In this document: in pieces, positions 12,178 through 22,202 of the stretch
Layout: every line of letters starts with the position of its first letter
Position numbering within the stretch: the stretch's first letter is position 1
Position numbers and translations under genes: made by a program
Assembly: GCA_947462335.1 (NCBI GenBank)
Contig: OX381709.1
Coordinates: 37,342,186-37,406,185, forward strand
Direction of reading: 5' to 3'
DNA: 64,000 bases
From: Harmothoe impar
Taxonomy: Eukaryota > Annelida > Polychaeta > Phyllodocida > Polynoidae
Notes under the pieces: model-generated
Seen by the model: only the letters and a program-made list of their open reading frames with translations
Told to the model about the DNA's origin: nothing
Databases searched by the model: none

Positions 12178-12814
12178 AGACTTGTAACATGCTCAAGAGA
12201 ACTATTTTTGTGTTATGAGAAGTTGGTGTTATGTGGAGGAGAGACTGGTGAATACTTGATGTAAACACCCATGGCTGAAGTGGGCTGGTGTTAGCCTAGT
12301 TATAAGGCCCCCTTCAGCTCAGTTCTATGCCATAGAAAAACCCACTTGTTGTACAGTGCCTTATTATAGCGTCTATGCAAACCCTTGTATTAAGGGTTCA
12401 AACATGAGACTTAACGTTACCCTCAGTTAAGGGCATTCCAGACACCTCTTGGTCCTAGAGTTAGTTACAGGCCAGAGGCACACATATCTTCCATTAAACA
12501 AGACTCTTTGTGTCCGATGCATGACAAAACTTGCACATGTATTGTAAATATATAGTCTAGACCCAAGGTTGTTATACATGTATGAACATCACCTGAATCA
12601 CTCGGGTTGGTACTTTTGTATGCTTATGTTTAGTTTTCTCACCATCAGCTTGGTTTGGGGATTTCCAACGTTAGTTAGATATGTCTACAACATTCCACTG
12701 CAGCATATGCCATACGTTATCTGCATTCCATAACTTATTTGCAATTGCATGTAAGCAATCATAAAATGTGCCTATCTCTAGAAGAAAAATACAGGTGATA
12801 AATATTGCAAGTTA

Positions 12815-12820
12815 AATAAA
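12815..12820 (+). terminator. Poly(A) signal, isoform B
   Basis: AATAAA about 640 bp after the isoform B stop, in AT-rich DNA. A second AATAAA follows at 12874-12879. Confidence 0.45.
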
Positions 12821-13673
12821 TCATAATGTGTTCACAATAAGATGACGTTTACAAATCTGCAAAAAGAATTGTAAATAAAAAATATATTTATGTACCAAAA
12901 ATATCCCAGATATTCTATATGAATCAATACCTTTTTTCTGAATGATTTAAGCAGCTATATGATTTATATTTTTACAGTTCAATGCTACATTTTCCCCGCA
13001 TCTAAGGGTGTAATTGTGATCCATGATTGGTCTTCCATTGTACAATGACATATCTGATACACTGCTACATGTATTTGGCGTATCTACTATCAGCACCGTA
13101 ATGGTTCCTCGTCTCCAGGTACCACATGTGGTACAAACTACAACTACATATTCCACGAGGAAACCCATTTGCATTCCAACATTCCAGTTTCTGTTTATTT
13201 GGGTTAGCCTACTGTTTAGCACTTTTACTCTTACTTTTCATTAATGATTATGTTCTTTACATTGAATTACACATTCCCTCAATAGTCTATAGATCTCCTC
13301 TTCTGTGATTTTAGCCAACAACAATCATTCCCCACATCACAGTTTTGATTTATTTTGTTTTTCTTGAATTGGAAATTGATAGGTTGTACATAGAACATTT
13401 GCTTAGAGAATGCAGGCCATTTCGTGGCAATGTTAGTGGATTGAGCGATACCTTGTACTCTTCCTAAAAATGTACTTATACGAGAGAACCGGGAAAATGA
13501 AATTACATATATTTTATGTATCCATGAGTTATATATTTCCATAAAAGGTGTACTGGATCCATAGATGAGATGTGTTCCAAGGAGAATATCCAACGACGTG
13601 CCTTATACTTATACTGCTCAATATGCCAAAGGAGATTTATACGTTTTGTTATGAGCACAAGGACTATTGTGTA

Positions 13674-13679
13674 AATAAA
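13674..13679 (+). terminator. Distal poly(A) signal, isoform B or downstream
   Basis: AATAAA in the context TGTAAATAAAAG, about 1.5 kb after the isoform B stop. It is a candidate distal end of the transcription unit. Confidence 0.35.
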
Positions 13680-13700
13680 AGAGGGTTTACCATATATTTG

Positions 13701-14710
13701 TCATTTGTTATTTATGTATGTCATGCTACCTAAACTCATAGCCTCGTCATTTCCCCATGCCGGTATTGGTAATGGCCTTCAGTACATGTAGCCCAAAAAA
13801 GCATCACAGCTGTAAATTCAAGCATAGACCTTCAATAATGAGTGTAGAAAGAAAAGGTGAACATACAAACGAATTGGGCAAAGTTTAGTACCCGGTAGTT
13901 ATTATGAAAGACTTATCAGATTCCACAGAAAAATGTTTCCTTTATTATAATTGGCATTGGCACGCATAATTCGATTTAGTATGGAAGGGAAAAATGGCAA
14001 TGATACGGCCAGCTGTGAAATCACAGACTTCCAAGACATATTAAGGTTTAGAATGATATCGATGTTTTAATCTTTATCTACTTGTCAAAAGAAGATGTAA
14101 GTTTACATGTTTGGAAAAGTTGACAAATAACGAATAGTCCTGAAAAAGCTCCCACCATTTGTGAATATTCCCTTCACATAAGCTGTCAGTGAGATTCTAG
14201 TTAGAATTTCCGGCTTTAGGTGGCAGCACCTGACGGACATGCGGTTTGGCATGGGTTACGTAGCTGTTGCCTGCTTTGGAATTGTCCATCTATTTGATGC
14301 GTGATGTCGCCTTCTTTACTGATGTGGACACTATTTTCTATTTCACCTCCTTTAGGCGAAGAGTGCCCACTTGTGTAGACCCTATTTTCTATTTGATGGT
14401 TGATGTCGCCTCCTTTGGAATAAGAGTATGTCTGGGAGTATCAAAGGAAGCAATTCTTTTTCGCGCAAAGAGTCAGCCCAGATTTCATCCCCTCCCCTGC
14501 TCATGAATTTTAAGAAATTGCCAAAAAAGCATACACCACTAAAATTTTATAGAAAGAAAAAAATTCAGGGACCGTGATTAAACTTTATTTGAGCTGGATT
14601 TATACTTTATTTCGGTAGCGCTGATACTTTATTTTCATGAAGGATCATTTCTTAAAATCGCCATGTTGATTGAAATTGACAGGGGACAGGGGACATGGGG
14701 ACCCCGCCGC
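13701..14710. other. Intergenic DNA with a small local duplication
   Basis: No gene was recognised. At 14287-14421 two related segments share the core TTTGATG-GATGTCGCC-CCTTT (with TATTTTCTATTT between them), an imperfect duplication of about 100 bp. The stretch ends at the B2 repeat of the tyrosine-recombinase retroelement. Confidence 0.4.
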
Positions 14711-14795
14711 CCATTGACTAGGAGGAGACGAGGATAGAAGGGACAAACAGGGATAACTGCGGTTGGGCCTGAGATGGTCGTAAATAAAGACCGGC
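14711..14795 (-). repeat. Split direct repeat B2 (element 3' end)
   Basis: 85 bp beginning CCATTGACTAGGAGGAGACG and ending AAAGACCGGC on the plus strand. It matches B1 at 15004-15088 with only a few changes (for example CAGGGATAACTGCGG against CGGTAATAACTGTGG). Confidence 0.85.
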
Positions 14796-14852
14796 CTATT
14801 TATTAACAAGTAATAACGAATAAAGTGTAAATGTATATATTAGAAAAAAAAG

Positions 14853-15003
14853 CTGAGTCTGTCCTGGCACCCAGGGGGGTGGACATGAGGCACTGACTGG
14901 GGTAAGGAGCCAGGTGGCCCAGGTAGGTGGTGAAAGTGGTGCCACCTGGCGAGTTCTTCAGTCAATACCCCAGCCCATCCTGTATAACATATATTGGATG
15001 AAT
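14853..15003 (-). repeat. Split direct repeat A2
   Basis: It begins CTGAGTCTGTCCTGGCACCC and ends near CATATATTGGATGAAT on the plus strand. It is nearly identical to A1 at 19139-19277 apart from single changes, one G more in the homopolymer, and about 12 bp (ACCCCAGCCCAT) absent from A1. Confidence 0.85.
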
Positions 15004-15088
15004 CCATTGACTAGGAGGAGACGAGGATAGAAGGGACAAACGGTAATAACTGTGGTTGGGCCTGAGATGGTCGTAAATAAAGACCGGC
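15004..15088 (-). repeat. Split direct repeat B1
   Basis: Partner of B2. It directly adjoins A2, as expected of the internal B1-A2 junction of split-direct-repeat elements. Confidence 0.85.
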
Positions 15089-15169
15089 AACCACCGAGTC
15101 AAAAGTCTATCCAAGTCTACTTTATATTAACTGTTATAGTGGAAAGCCTAGAAGCTGGAAGAAATTGCC

Positions 15170-16226
15170 TTAGCAATAGCACAGTCCGAAAGAATCCATG
15201 TCCTGAGAGGCTTGGCCAAATAAATGAGGGCAGAGAGACTCGCCCAGTCCCCGGTGAACCGGATGGATATCTTCAAGTGGGACGCCGCACAGGTGCATGA
15301 ATGCTGCCCCGGATCTCCTGAGCGAGTGGACACCTGCTCGCTCCGTGTCCACTCCAATGAGGCGTAAGAGTTTCTTGAGGAAGGTTAGGAGCTTCGGGTA
15401 CTGTAAAGGTGCTGCAGAGCCCCTAGGCCTGACCAAGAAGGCAGGCGAGTCAGGGTTCGAGGAAGGCAGGTCCAGAAAGTAGGTCTTAAGTAGGGCTCAC
15501 AGCACACAGCGTTGACCCGTCGACTGAAGCCACCGGGATTTGTTGAACACGCTGGCCGTATTGGATGGTCTTTGAACTGGATACCGTGACCAACATTCCC
15601 CAAGGAGTGAACTTGACAGCGCTGCGCCGAAGACAGTGTGCACCCGGGTTTGCCGTAGAGCCTTGCACAAAGTTACTCTTCCTAAGTAGGGTCCTGAAGC
15701 TCACAACCACGCAGGCCCACATGGCTCTGTCATTGATATCATGAATATTTACAAAGCCGAACATGGCTAACAATTGGGACACTTAAAGGGTTACCCGTAT
15801 AGGGGTTGGATCGCCAAGGATCCTCCTCAGCCCCGACATGGTACTCCGAAACATAAAGTTTCCACGAATTGATGAAACGTCATAACCATAGTGCGAATTG
15901 AGACTCAGCACCGCACTCACATAATTATCAATAGTAGCATATTTCATGTCAGCTGGCAAGTACACAATGTACCAACACATTATGCGCTGGGTAGTGGGGA
16001 GAACAGGTGAGTCGGTCTTCGCGCAGAAGTTAATGTATCTTTTCCACTGACTACACTTAGTCTTCCACGTCGCGACACTCCACGCGTGCGCCCTGCTCTC
16101 TGCCGCCCGGGCGTCGAGCTCTAACCTGAGGCTGTTCCCCGCTGCAACAGATGAAAAGTGGTAGGTTATGCGGGGGTAACAGCACTCAGGATAGAGCATC
16201 CGCAACGACGTCGAGTTTGTCAGCAA
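15170..16226 (-). pseudogene. Tyrosine recombinase, broken into three frames
   Basis: The pieces lie in transcription order. 16226-15783 is the SAM-like N-terminal DNA-binding part (WKTKCSQWKRYINFC...). 15782-15486 contains a first catalytic Arg context (RTLLRKSNF). 15436-15170 contains HSLRRSGAAF, the HxxR motif of the second catalytic pair. The expected later His/Trp motif and nucleophilic Tyr are not clear. Stops and shifts between pieces mean the enzyme is inactive in this copy. Confidence 0.7.
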
Positions 16227-17274
16227 TGTGAACTGCGGTCAGCTGACAATTGAAGAGGACAGAAAGCCAGAGCAGCTCTGCGTGGAGTTTGGCTAGCTTG
16301 TCCCTAGGGAGGCAGAGTTGCATAGTCAAAGAGTCTATCTCTACCCCTAGATACACTTGGACTTGAGAGGGTGACAACACTTTCTTATAGGCAATGTAGA
16401 ATCCTAATGACCTCAGGGTGCTGTGGAGGAACAGCTGACCGGCCTGGCATTCAGAGAACGACCGGCCGAGGACTAATAGGTCATCTAAGTAGTTGAAGCA
16501 TGTGTATCCATGCGAGCGCATGTAGCGCCTGATGCTGTCCGTAATCCGGTTGAACAGGAAAGCGGCCATTCTGGTACCAAAGGACAGAAAGTTGTCCACC
16601 AGAAAAGTGGATTTGCCGCGCACTTTCCATTTAAGGCGCTGATACTCGCGATCACTAGGTCTTATCATTATGGAGCGGTGCGCGCTAGATACATCAGAGA
16701 CCGACATGTACATACCGGGCTCTAAAACCATAACTACATCATCAATGCTGGAATAGCTAAAATGATGGAAAGTCTCCTGCATGAAAGAGTTTATAGAGCG
16801 GCCTTCGGGTCTACTTGCATCCGTGATGGGTCGGAACCCCCCTCCCCTCTTGTCAACCGCTCCCATAGCATGTATACAGGTAGGGGGGTTCGAGACTACC
16901 GACAGCTTGCCCGCAGCTAATTCCTCCTCAATCAAACTGTCTATAAAGTCCTGCGCGTCTGGCTTAACATAATTATTGGTGGAATAAGGGTCAATTGGGG
17001 AATCAGTGTCAACCAATTTAAAGCCGTGTAGAACACCATCCAGCAGAAAATGGCTGTCGAAGTTCCAAGTGTCCACCCCGTACATGTTTGTAGGACCACT
17101 GCTTAACATTAACCTCCACCCAGCCGGCTTCATCTGGGATCTCACACCCTCTAGGATATGGTCACATTTACTGTCCCAGAGGGAGGCGTATTGGGAGTAG
17201 CCCTCAATAAGATCCTCTAATGAGCTAGTGCAAGTCAAGTTGGGCACCTTACAAACAACATTTGGCGAATACAA
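16190..17274 (-). pseudogene. Reverse transcriptase of the tyrosine-recombinase element, RNase H mostly deleted
   Basis: The RT motifs are in order: FRPITDASRPEG, SVSDVSSAHRSI, FLSFGTRMAAFLF and the catalytic FNYLDDLLVLG (YLDD at about residue 265), then YLGVEID. Only about 45 residues later the frame reads HIADKLDVVADALS, the end of the RNase H and connection region (ADxLS). In intact relatives more than 150 residues lie between these points. The RNase H active-site Asp/Glu block is therefore missing, an internal deletion. The end overlaps the recombinase frame. Confidence 0.8.
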
Positions 17275-17385
17275 TGACGGAGTACATATGGGGGCTGGGT
17301 CCCATCAGGTTGGCCGCTGACCAAACTGAGGAGGGGGGGAATGATGGACCCTGACCTGCATGGCCCAGGCTCTGCTGATTTTGGC

Positions 17386-18237
17386 TTACACACCCACTCT
17401 TGGCCTTGTGCCCCCCACCCTGCATACAGCACACACATGAGATCTGTTACAAGGGTTGAAGCCACAGTGAGTGTAGTTGAAGGAAGCGCAGATATCCTCC
17501 GGGCACCTGGGGTGACTGACTCCCCCCTTTTTCTTGGAATTACTGCTGGTCTTTTTGGGACCCCCTTTCATCCTAGCTATCTCTGCCCTCAGCTCTGCTA
17601 CACTTGTGAGATTTTCAGCCCCTAGGTGAGTGTACACTCCCTCATGGTCTGCCGCAGAGAAGGTTTCTACTTCCCCAGACAGGACCTTGGAAGTGAGATC
17701 ATGTTCATACCTGGCTAGGGCAGGGGCAGTGAAAGCATTGGTGAGGCCCTTCATGGCTACAAACCTCATGTGGTCCCCATAGTCTTTAGCAGACCACTGG
17801 GGGATGTTTGCAAACATCAACTTCTTTTGGACACATGTCATATCAAACAACAACTCCCTGTATGTCATGTCAGAGTACACCTTGTCAGTAGGTATGTGAT
17901 AGTCAGGTCTGAGCCAGTGACTAGACCTCTTCCTCCTAGTCACCTCCCCAATCGTACACAAAGTAGAAAGCAAATCACCTTCACCTGAAGCTTGGCTGCT
18001 CCTGAGATCCATGAAGTTGGAGAAGTTGCCTGACATACCCATGTGTGCAGGGGTGAGACCTGGCTTAAACAGGCCGGCCTGAAGGGTAGTAGAGGTGTCC
18101 CTGTGCTGCTGTTGCTGCTGTAGAGGTCCTGTGTACAGGGAGCCATCTCTGAGAAACAGCTGAGGGGTAGACTGATACTGCATGGTGGGGTGTGTGTATA
18201 TCCTATCACCCACCTGCTGGCTGTCTCCTGCCGTCAT
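17386..18237 (-). pseudogene. Gag-like ORF 2 with DIRS-type Cys/His zinc finger
   Basis: A 283-codon frame, shifted relative to ORF 1, so a frameshift probably lies between 18273 and 18237. It has a Gln tract (about residues 38-44), a helical middle region (DYHIPTDKVY, LMFANIPQW), and near the C-terminus a Cys/His cluster (ICASFNYTHC, CNRSHVCAVC). That cluster matches the zinc finger commonly found at the end of Gag in DIRS-like elements. Role inferred: nucleocapsid. Confidence 0.65.
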
Positions 18238-18272
18238 CCCGGCCGCTGCTGCCGTCTGCGCGGGTGCCCGGT

Positions 18273-19112
18273 TTATTCCCTGAGTAGTACCTGCTGTGAT
18301 TGAAGAAGAATCTGCTGTAATTCATCTCCCTGAAGGCTGTCCACGGTGTTTACATCCCCCCAGGCGCCATCTTGGACTGTAGATTGTTCCCGGCGGCTTG
18401 TCTGATCCGCATAGTTAGCGTCTCTTCCGCTGGGGACCAGCGAAGGGGGTAGGCGCCCGCTGTTGTCCGCGTTCGCTGATACTACATTCCTCGCGTCCCC
18501 TGCACGCGGACCGCTGCCGCTGATTAAAGCAGACGCAGTGCTTCCAAAAGCGTCCGCGGGGCGGGAGGTGCTGCTGTCCGCATTCGCTGACCCCCTCTGG
18601 TCGTCGGTGTGGGCGGAATGTGAGGCTGTATAGGCGGTGGGAGGTGATGTTTGGGTGCTTCCAAATGCGGACATGCCTTGTTGACGTTTGGCAATGGCCT
18701 ACTGCTGCGTCGCATATATAGACTTCATAGATCGTCTGTATTCCTCCTTCAGATCCGCATTGTCCAGCTCAATTTCCGCTAACCTCCTGTTCAACTCGAT
18801 TAGGTCTCTCTTGCGCTGCAATAGGTCATTCCTCTCCTTTGCAGCAGAGATGCGATCCTCCAAGACATCCTCAGGTTCTCTCTGATCAGGAGGGGGATGT
18901 GACAGGCTGGACTGTTGTTGTCGGTCACCCCCTCCCCCCACCTCTCCCCCATGGCCACCAGTGTCCATGGCCTGGCCTGAGGTGTCCTGGTGTAGAATCT
19001 CCTGTGCCTCCTCCTGTGACTGGATTTTAAGCTCAGGAGTGGGCTGTCCACACCCTGTGCAATTCTTATTATTGCCATGGTAAATATGGCCACAGTTTTG
19101 GCAATTGACCAT
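18273..19112 (-). pseudogene. Gag-like ORF 1 of the tyrosine-recombinase element, interrupted by one UAG
   Basis: The ATG at 19112-19110 is followed by a zinc ribbon (CQNCGH...NCTGCGQ). Next come an acidic/Gln region and a charged coiled-coil-like helix ending at a UAG (18701-18699). The same frame stays open past that stop as a Ser/Ala/Asp-rich segment to 18273. The single in-frame stop may be a nonsense mutation or a readthrough signal; the other lesions in this copy favour mutation. Likely a nucleic-acid-binding structural protein of the element's particle. The family position is inferred from its place before the RT. Confidence 0.6.
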
Positions 19113-19138
19113 GGTGAAAGCAGGTAAAACAAACAAAA

Positions 19139-19277
19139 CTGAGTCTGTCCTGGCACCCAGGGGGTGGACATGAGGCACTGACTGGGGTAAGGAGCCAGGT
19201 GGCCCAGGTAGGTGGTGAGAGTGGTGCCACCTGGCGAGTTCTTCCGTCAATCCTGTATAACATATATTGGATGGATC
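19139..19277 (-). repeat. Split direct repeat A1 (element 5' end)
   Basis: Partner of A2, lying just upstream (minus strand) of the zinc-ribbon Gag ORF whose ATG is at 19112. Outside 19277 the similarity to A2 ends. Confidence 0.85.
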
Positions 19278-19496
19278 CATCAATGAACCCAGAAAAAATA
19301 CATATTTAGACACCGTTTATTAGTGTCCTCAATACTCAACTGTCATTCTGTGACGTTCGATGTCAGCCACCCATGTACATACCAGCTTTGCTCAAGACAA
19401 CTTTAAACAATAGGGCCCTTGATTCGGAGATTGGGGGCGGGGGGGGCTCCCATGTCTCATCTCATTATCTGTTTATTCAACTTGTCATGTCACTAT
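19278..19496. other. Spacer between two retroelements
   Basis: 219 bp of host-like sequence between A1 of the tyrosine-recombinase element and the 5' LTR of the Gypsy element. It ends in the 4-bp target-site copy CTAT (19493-19496). Confidence 0.6.
19493..19496. repeat. Target-site duplication, left copy
   Basis: CTAT directly before the TGTA of the 5' LTR. It is repeated directly after the 3' LTR at 29500-29503. Confidence 0.8.
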
Positions 19497-19795
19497 TGTA
19501 GCGGAGCCGGGGGGGGCTCCGCAGGCTCCGCAGTCCCTGCGGAGCCTGCGGAGCACCTAGTTCGCATACTCGCCGGCAGGGGGCCGTTGGCTCCGCAGGG
19601 CGGCCTATATATAGGGGCGCCTTGCGGAGCAGGACCAGTCTTACTCCAGGGTTTGAAGGAGCAGGAGGTGTTCCTGCAACTGATATCATTGAAGACTCTG
19701 TAACTGTTTACTTGCTTGAATACAAACCTTTTATTGTACCTTACTCTTATCGTTCTTCTTCTTAGACCTAAGCGATCGACCACATTCCCATTACA
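19497..19795 (+). repeat. 5' LTR of the Gypsy element
   Basis: 299 bp, TGTAGCGG...CCCATTACA. It contains a strong hairpin (GGCTCCGCA at 19524-19532 with its complement at 19538-19546), a TATATATA box at 19606-19613 and a downstream AT-rich end. It differs from the 3' LTR at two bases (CAGTCCC/CAATCCC and TTGCTTG/TTACTTG). Confidence 0.95.
19606..19613 (+). promoter_or_regulatory. LTR TATA box
   Basis: TATATATA in a GC-rich context within the 5' LTR (copy at 29310-29317 in the 3' LTR). It probably sets the start of the element's genomic RNA about 25-30 bp downstream. Confidence 0.6.
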
Positions 19796-19796
19796 G

Positions 19797-19811
19797 TGGT
19801 GACAAGCGGTT
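19797..19811 (+). promoter_or_regulatory. Primer-binding site
   Basis: TGGTGACAAGCGG starts one base after the LTR. The TGG start is complementary to a tRNA 3' CCA end, as expected for minus-strand priming. I cannot assign the tRNA species. Confidence 0.6.
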
Positions 19812-19841
19812 AAAAACTGGAACATACGCCTTTTCGAGACG

Positions 19842-22202
19842 ATGGAAGGTAGGTCGACCGTGCAGGGAAGGGAAGGATCCACGGCAAGTGGAGGGGACAT
19901 GGGAGATAGGAGACCTCCCCCAGGATTCAACTCACCGGCATCGCAGGTGAGTGCCCTGGACAAGGAGAGGGTGCAAGCCAGGGAGGCAGAGAGGCAGCAG
20001 GCCTGGGTAATGGACTGGAGGGAGGAGGAGGCGAGGAGAATGGACGAGATGGCTAGGAACAGGAAGGAGCAGGAGAAGAAATGGGAGGAGCTCTCCAACC
20101 AGTTTGGGACATCTCTAGCCGTAGGAGCAGTGGGGGATGGAAGGAAGGAAAAAGAGGAGGGAGAAAGGAGGGAGTCGGCATGGAGCTCTCCCACTAGAGT
20201 GGGCAGGAGGAGCGAAGAGCTGGATGAAACGGTAGAATGGAGGACGGCGAGCTACTCAGCTCCGCAGCCGCGGGGAGCAGGAACGTTCCTTCACTCCGCA
20301 GCTCCGCAGGCGGACTCCACGGCTGCCGCAGGAGGGGGTTCCGCAGCTCCACGGCCGATTGACTCCGCAGCTCCGCAGCTGACGGACTCCGCAGCTCCGC
20401 AGCCAATTGACTCCGCAGCTCCACAAAAAACTGACCAGACTGACTCCGCAGCTCCACACCTCGCTGACTCCGCAAGGAGTTCCACCAGGGGGCCGTCCCC
20501 TCTCACCCTTGCACCCTGGGGGGACGACAGGGCTATGGCTCTGGGGGCATCGGCAGGCTCGCCGGGGGGAGTCCTCAGACCAGGGGAGAAGGAGCCCAAT
20601 CCAATGGTGGAAATAATCCGACAGAAGGTCCGAGAGTCGGCGTCCCGGCGAGAGATGGAGGCCCGCTCAGCAGCGGCGCAGAAGGAGCGCTGGGAGAGGG
20701 ACCAGCATCAGAGGGAGCTGACCCGGTTACGGGAGGCTGAGAAGGAGAGAGAGAGCCTGGATAGAGCACGACAGCAGAGACTGGCGGAGGAAAGGGCCCT
20801 ACAGGAGGTGAAGGAGGAGGAGGAGAGGGCAGCATACCGGACTGACGCCAGGGAGAGAGCGGAGGAAGACGCTCTCCGGGAGGAAACAGTACGATGGGAA
20901 ATAGCCCGAGTAGACGCGGCAAGGGAGGAGGTGAGCCGCAGGGAAGAGGCATACCGTGCGGCTATGGAAACGGCAATGAAGAGGGCCCAGGCCGCCCCCA
21001 CCAATGGAGGCACAACGTGGGTAGAAGCAGAGAGAGAGTGGGATACGGCCGAGAGGGAGGCAAAGGTTTTTGAAAAACGGGTGGCCAGCCCAAGCCCGGC
21101 GCTCATGAGCGGGGGGAGGATAGAAGGAATGGGGGGCGCCACCGGAATGACGCCCAACGGGCAGTGGAGGACTGGCCCGGCGGGGGGGCCAAGGAATGCG
21201 GAGAGACCGCTATGGGAGGGGCCTACCAAACCGGCACAGCTACCCCTCGACCCAAGGATAACCACTGGGGACAAATGGGAGACAACAAGAAAGAACTATG
21301 GGGATAGGATGGAGAAGCCAGTGGTGATGCCGGGCAAGTTTGACGGGACGGGACACCTCACCGAATACTTGGCACACTTCGAGCTGTGCAGACAGGCCAG
21401 TGGCTGGGATGATGCCACGGCTGGCGTCTTCCTGGGGCTTAGCCTAACGGGGGGGGCTCGACGACTGTTGACAGGTATAGAACCTGCATCGGAGAAAGGA
21501 TTCCTCCACCTAAAGAATGCGCTCATTGCGAGATTCCAACCTCCCAACCAGGCGGCCATGTATGAGGCGCTGCTGAGGTCGAAAGAACGAGGAAAGGGGG
21601 AGTGCCTGCAGGCGCATGCGGAGGAGGTAGAACGGTACACCCGCCTGGCCTACCCACAGGCGGATATGGCTACCGTCGACGTAATGGCCAAGGACCGCTT
21701 CGTGGAGAGCCTCCGGGATCAGCAATTACAGCTGTGGATACACCAGTCCACCGCAGCCACTCTCCTGGAAGCGGTGCAGGTGGGCCTGCACGCGGAGGCC
21801 TGTATGCGGCCGTACGGAGGAGCCCAGATCGTACGGGCCACGGGACAGACGATGGGGGAGGAGATGTCCTCTCTGCGGGAGGACGCCCGGAAAGAGAGAG
21901 CAGAGAACGCTCACTTCCGGCAGACCGTCACTACAGCCCTATCCGGCCGTGGTCCTGCTTCAGGGGTAGGAAAAGGGGGGGAAAGGCCAGGAGACAGGCC
22001 CTCCAGACCGAGGGACGACAGGCCTCGCATTCCCTTGTCAGAAACCAGGTGCTACCACTGTGCAGGGCTGGGCCACCGGAGGAGTAATTGCCCTACGTGG
22101 GCGGCTCAGATGGCAGCAGCAGATGCCAAAGCAGGGGCGGCGGTGCAGGCACCGCTGGCACCCAATGCATCAGGCCCGGTCGCTGCGGTTCCGGAAAACT
22201 AG
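19842..22202 (+). CDS. Gag polyprotein of the Gypsy element
   Basis: 786 codons from ATG 19842. Residues about 35-110 are a charged helix. Residues about 135-210 are built of SAAPQ-like repeats encoded by CTCCGCAG units. Residues about 255-390 form a long Glu/Arg-rich coiled coil. Residues about 490-650 are the conserved Gypsy capsid region (KFDGTGHLTEYLAHFE...GLSLTGGA...ALIARF). A single CCHC zinc knuckle (C-X2-C-X4-H-X4-C) spans residues 737-750. It forms the particle and packages RNA. The pol frame lies at -1 and opens at 22088, overlapping by 115 nt, so Pol is probably made by -1 frameshifting; an A-rich GGAAAAC precedes the Gag UAG (22200-22202). A perfect splice donor (GCAG/GTGAGT, GT at 19947) lies after codon 35. 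Gag is unusually long because of the coiled coil and repeats. Confidence 0.92.
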   Translation: MEGRSTVQGREGSTASGGDMGDRRPPPGFNSPASQVSALDKERVQAREAERQQAWVMDWREEEARRMDEMARNRKEQEKKWEELSNQFGTSLAVGAVGDGRKEKEEGERRESAWSSPTRVGRRSEELDETVEWRTASYSAPQPRGAGTFLHSAAPQADSTAAAGGGSAAPRPIDSAAPQLTDSAAPQPIDSAAPQKTDQTDSAAPHLADSARSSTRGPSPLTLAPWGDDRAMALGASAGSPGGVLRPGEKEPNPMVEIIRQKVRESASRREMEARSAAAQKERWERDQHQRELTRLREAEKERESLDRARQQRLAEERALQEVKEEEERAAYRTDARERAEEDALREETVRWEIARVDAAREEVSRREEAYRAAMETAMKRAQAAPTNGGTTWVEAEREWDTAEREAKVFEKRVASPSPALMSGGRIEGMGGATGMTPNGQWRTGPAGGPRNAERPLWEGPTKPAQLPLDPRITTGDKWETTRKNYGDRMEKPVVMPGKFDGTGHLTEYLAHFELCRQASGWDDATAGVFLGLSLTGGARRLLTGIEPASEKGFLHLKNALIARFQPPNQAAMYEALLRSKERGKGECLQAHAEEVERYTRLAYPQADMATVDVMAKDRFVESLRDQQLQLWIHQSTAATLLEAVQVGLHAEACMRPYGGAQIVRATGQTMGEEMSSLREDARKERAENAHFRQTVTTALSGRGPASGVGKGGERPGDRPSRPRDDRPRIPLSETRCYHCAGLGHRRSNCPTWAAQMAAADAKAGAAVQAPLAPNASGPVAAVPEN

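Larger units (their letters stand above)
12178..13700 (+). other. 3' UTR and downstream flank of the zinc-finger isoform
   Basis: AT-rich sequence without coding character. It contains several poly(A) signals (12815, 12874, 13674), suggesting a 3' UTR of about 0.65 to 1.5 kb depending on the site used. Confidence 0.5.
14711..19277 (-). mobile_element. Tyrosine-recombinase (DIRS superfamily, PAT/Ngaro-type) retrotransposon, degraded
   Basis: Read on the minus strand the order is A1 (19277-19139), Gag-like ORFs, reverse transcriptase, tyrosine recombinase remnants, B1 (15088-15004), A2 (15003-14853) and B2 (14795-14711). B1 abuts A2 directly. This split-direct-repeat layout is the signature of PAT-like and Ngaro elements, which integrate with a tyrosine recombinase and lack LTRs and a DDE integrase. 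The copy is dead or non-autonomous: Gag carries an in-frame UAG and a frameshift, most of the RNase H domain is deleted, and the recombinase is split over three frames. Its length of 4.6 kb fits a shortened element. Two host genes flank it, but no effect on them can be inferred. Confidence 0.85.

Noticed and set aside
14267..14506. 79-codon ORF in the local duplication
   Set aside because: No domain, no splice context; arises from an imperfect non-coding duplication.
20291..21274. Several minus-strand ORFs inside the Gypsy Gag region
   Set aside because: Antisense of the repetitive, GC-rich Gag coding sequence. The translations are complements of the CTCCGCAG repeats and coiled coil.
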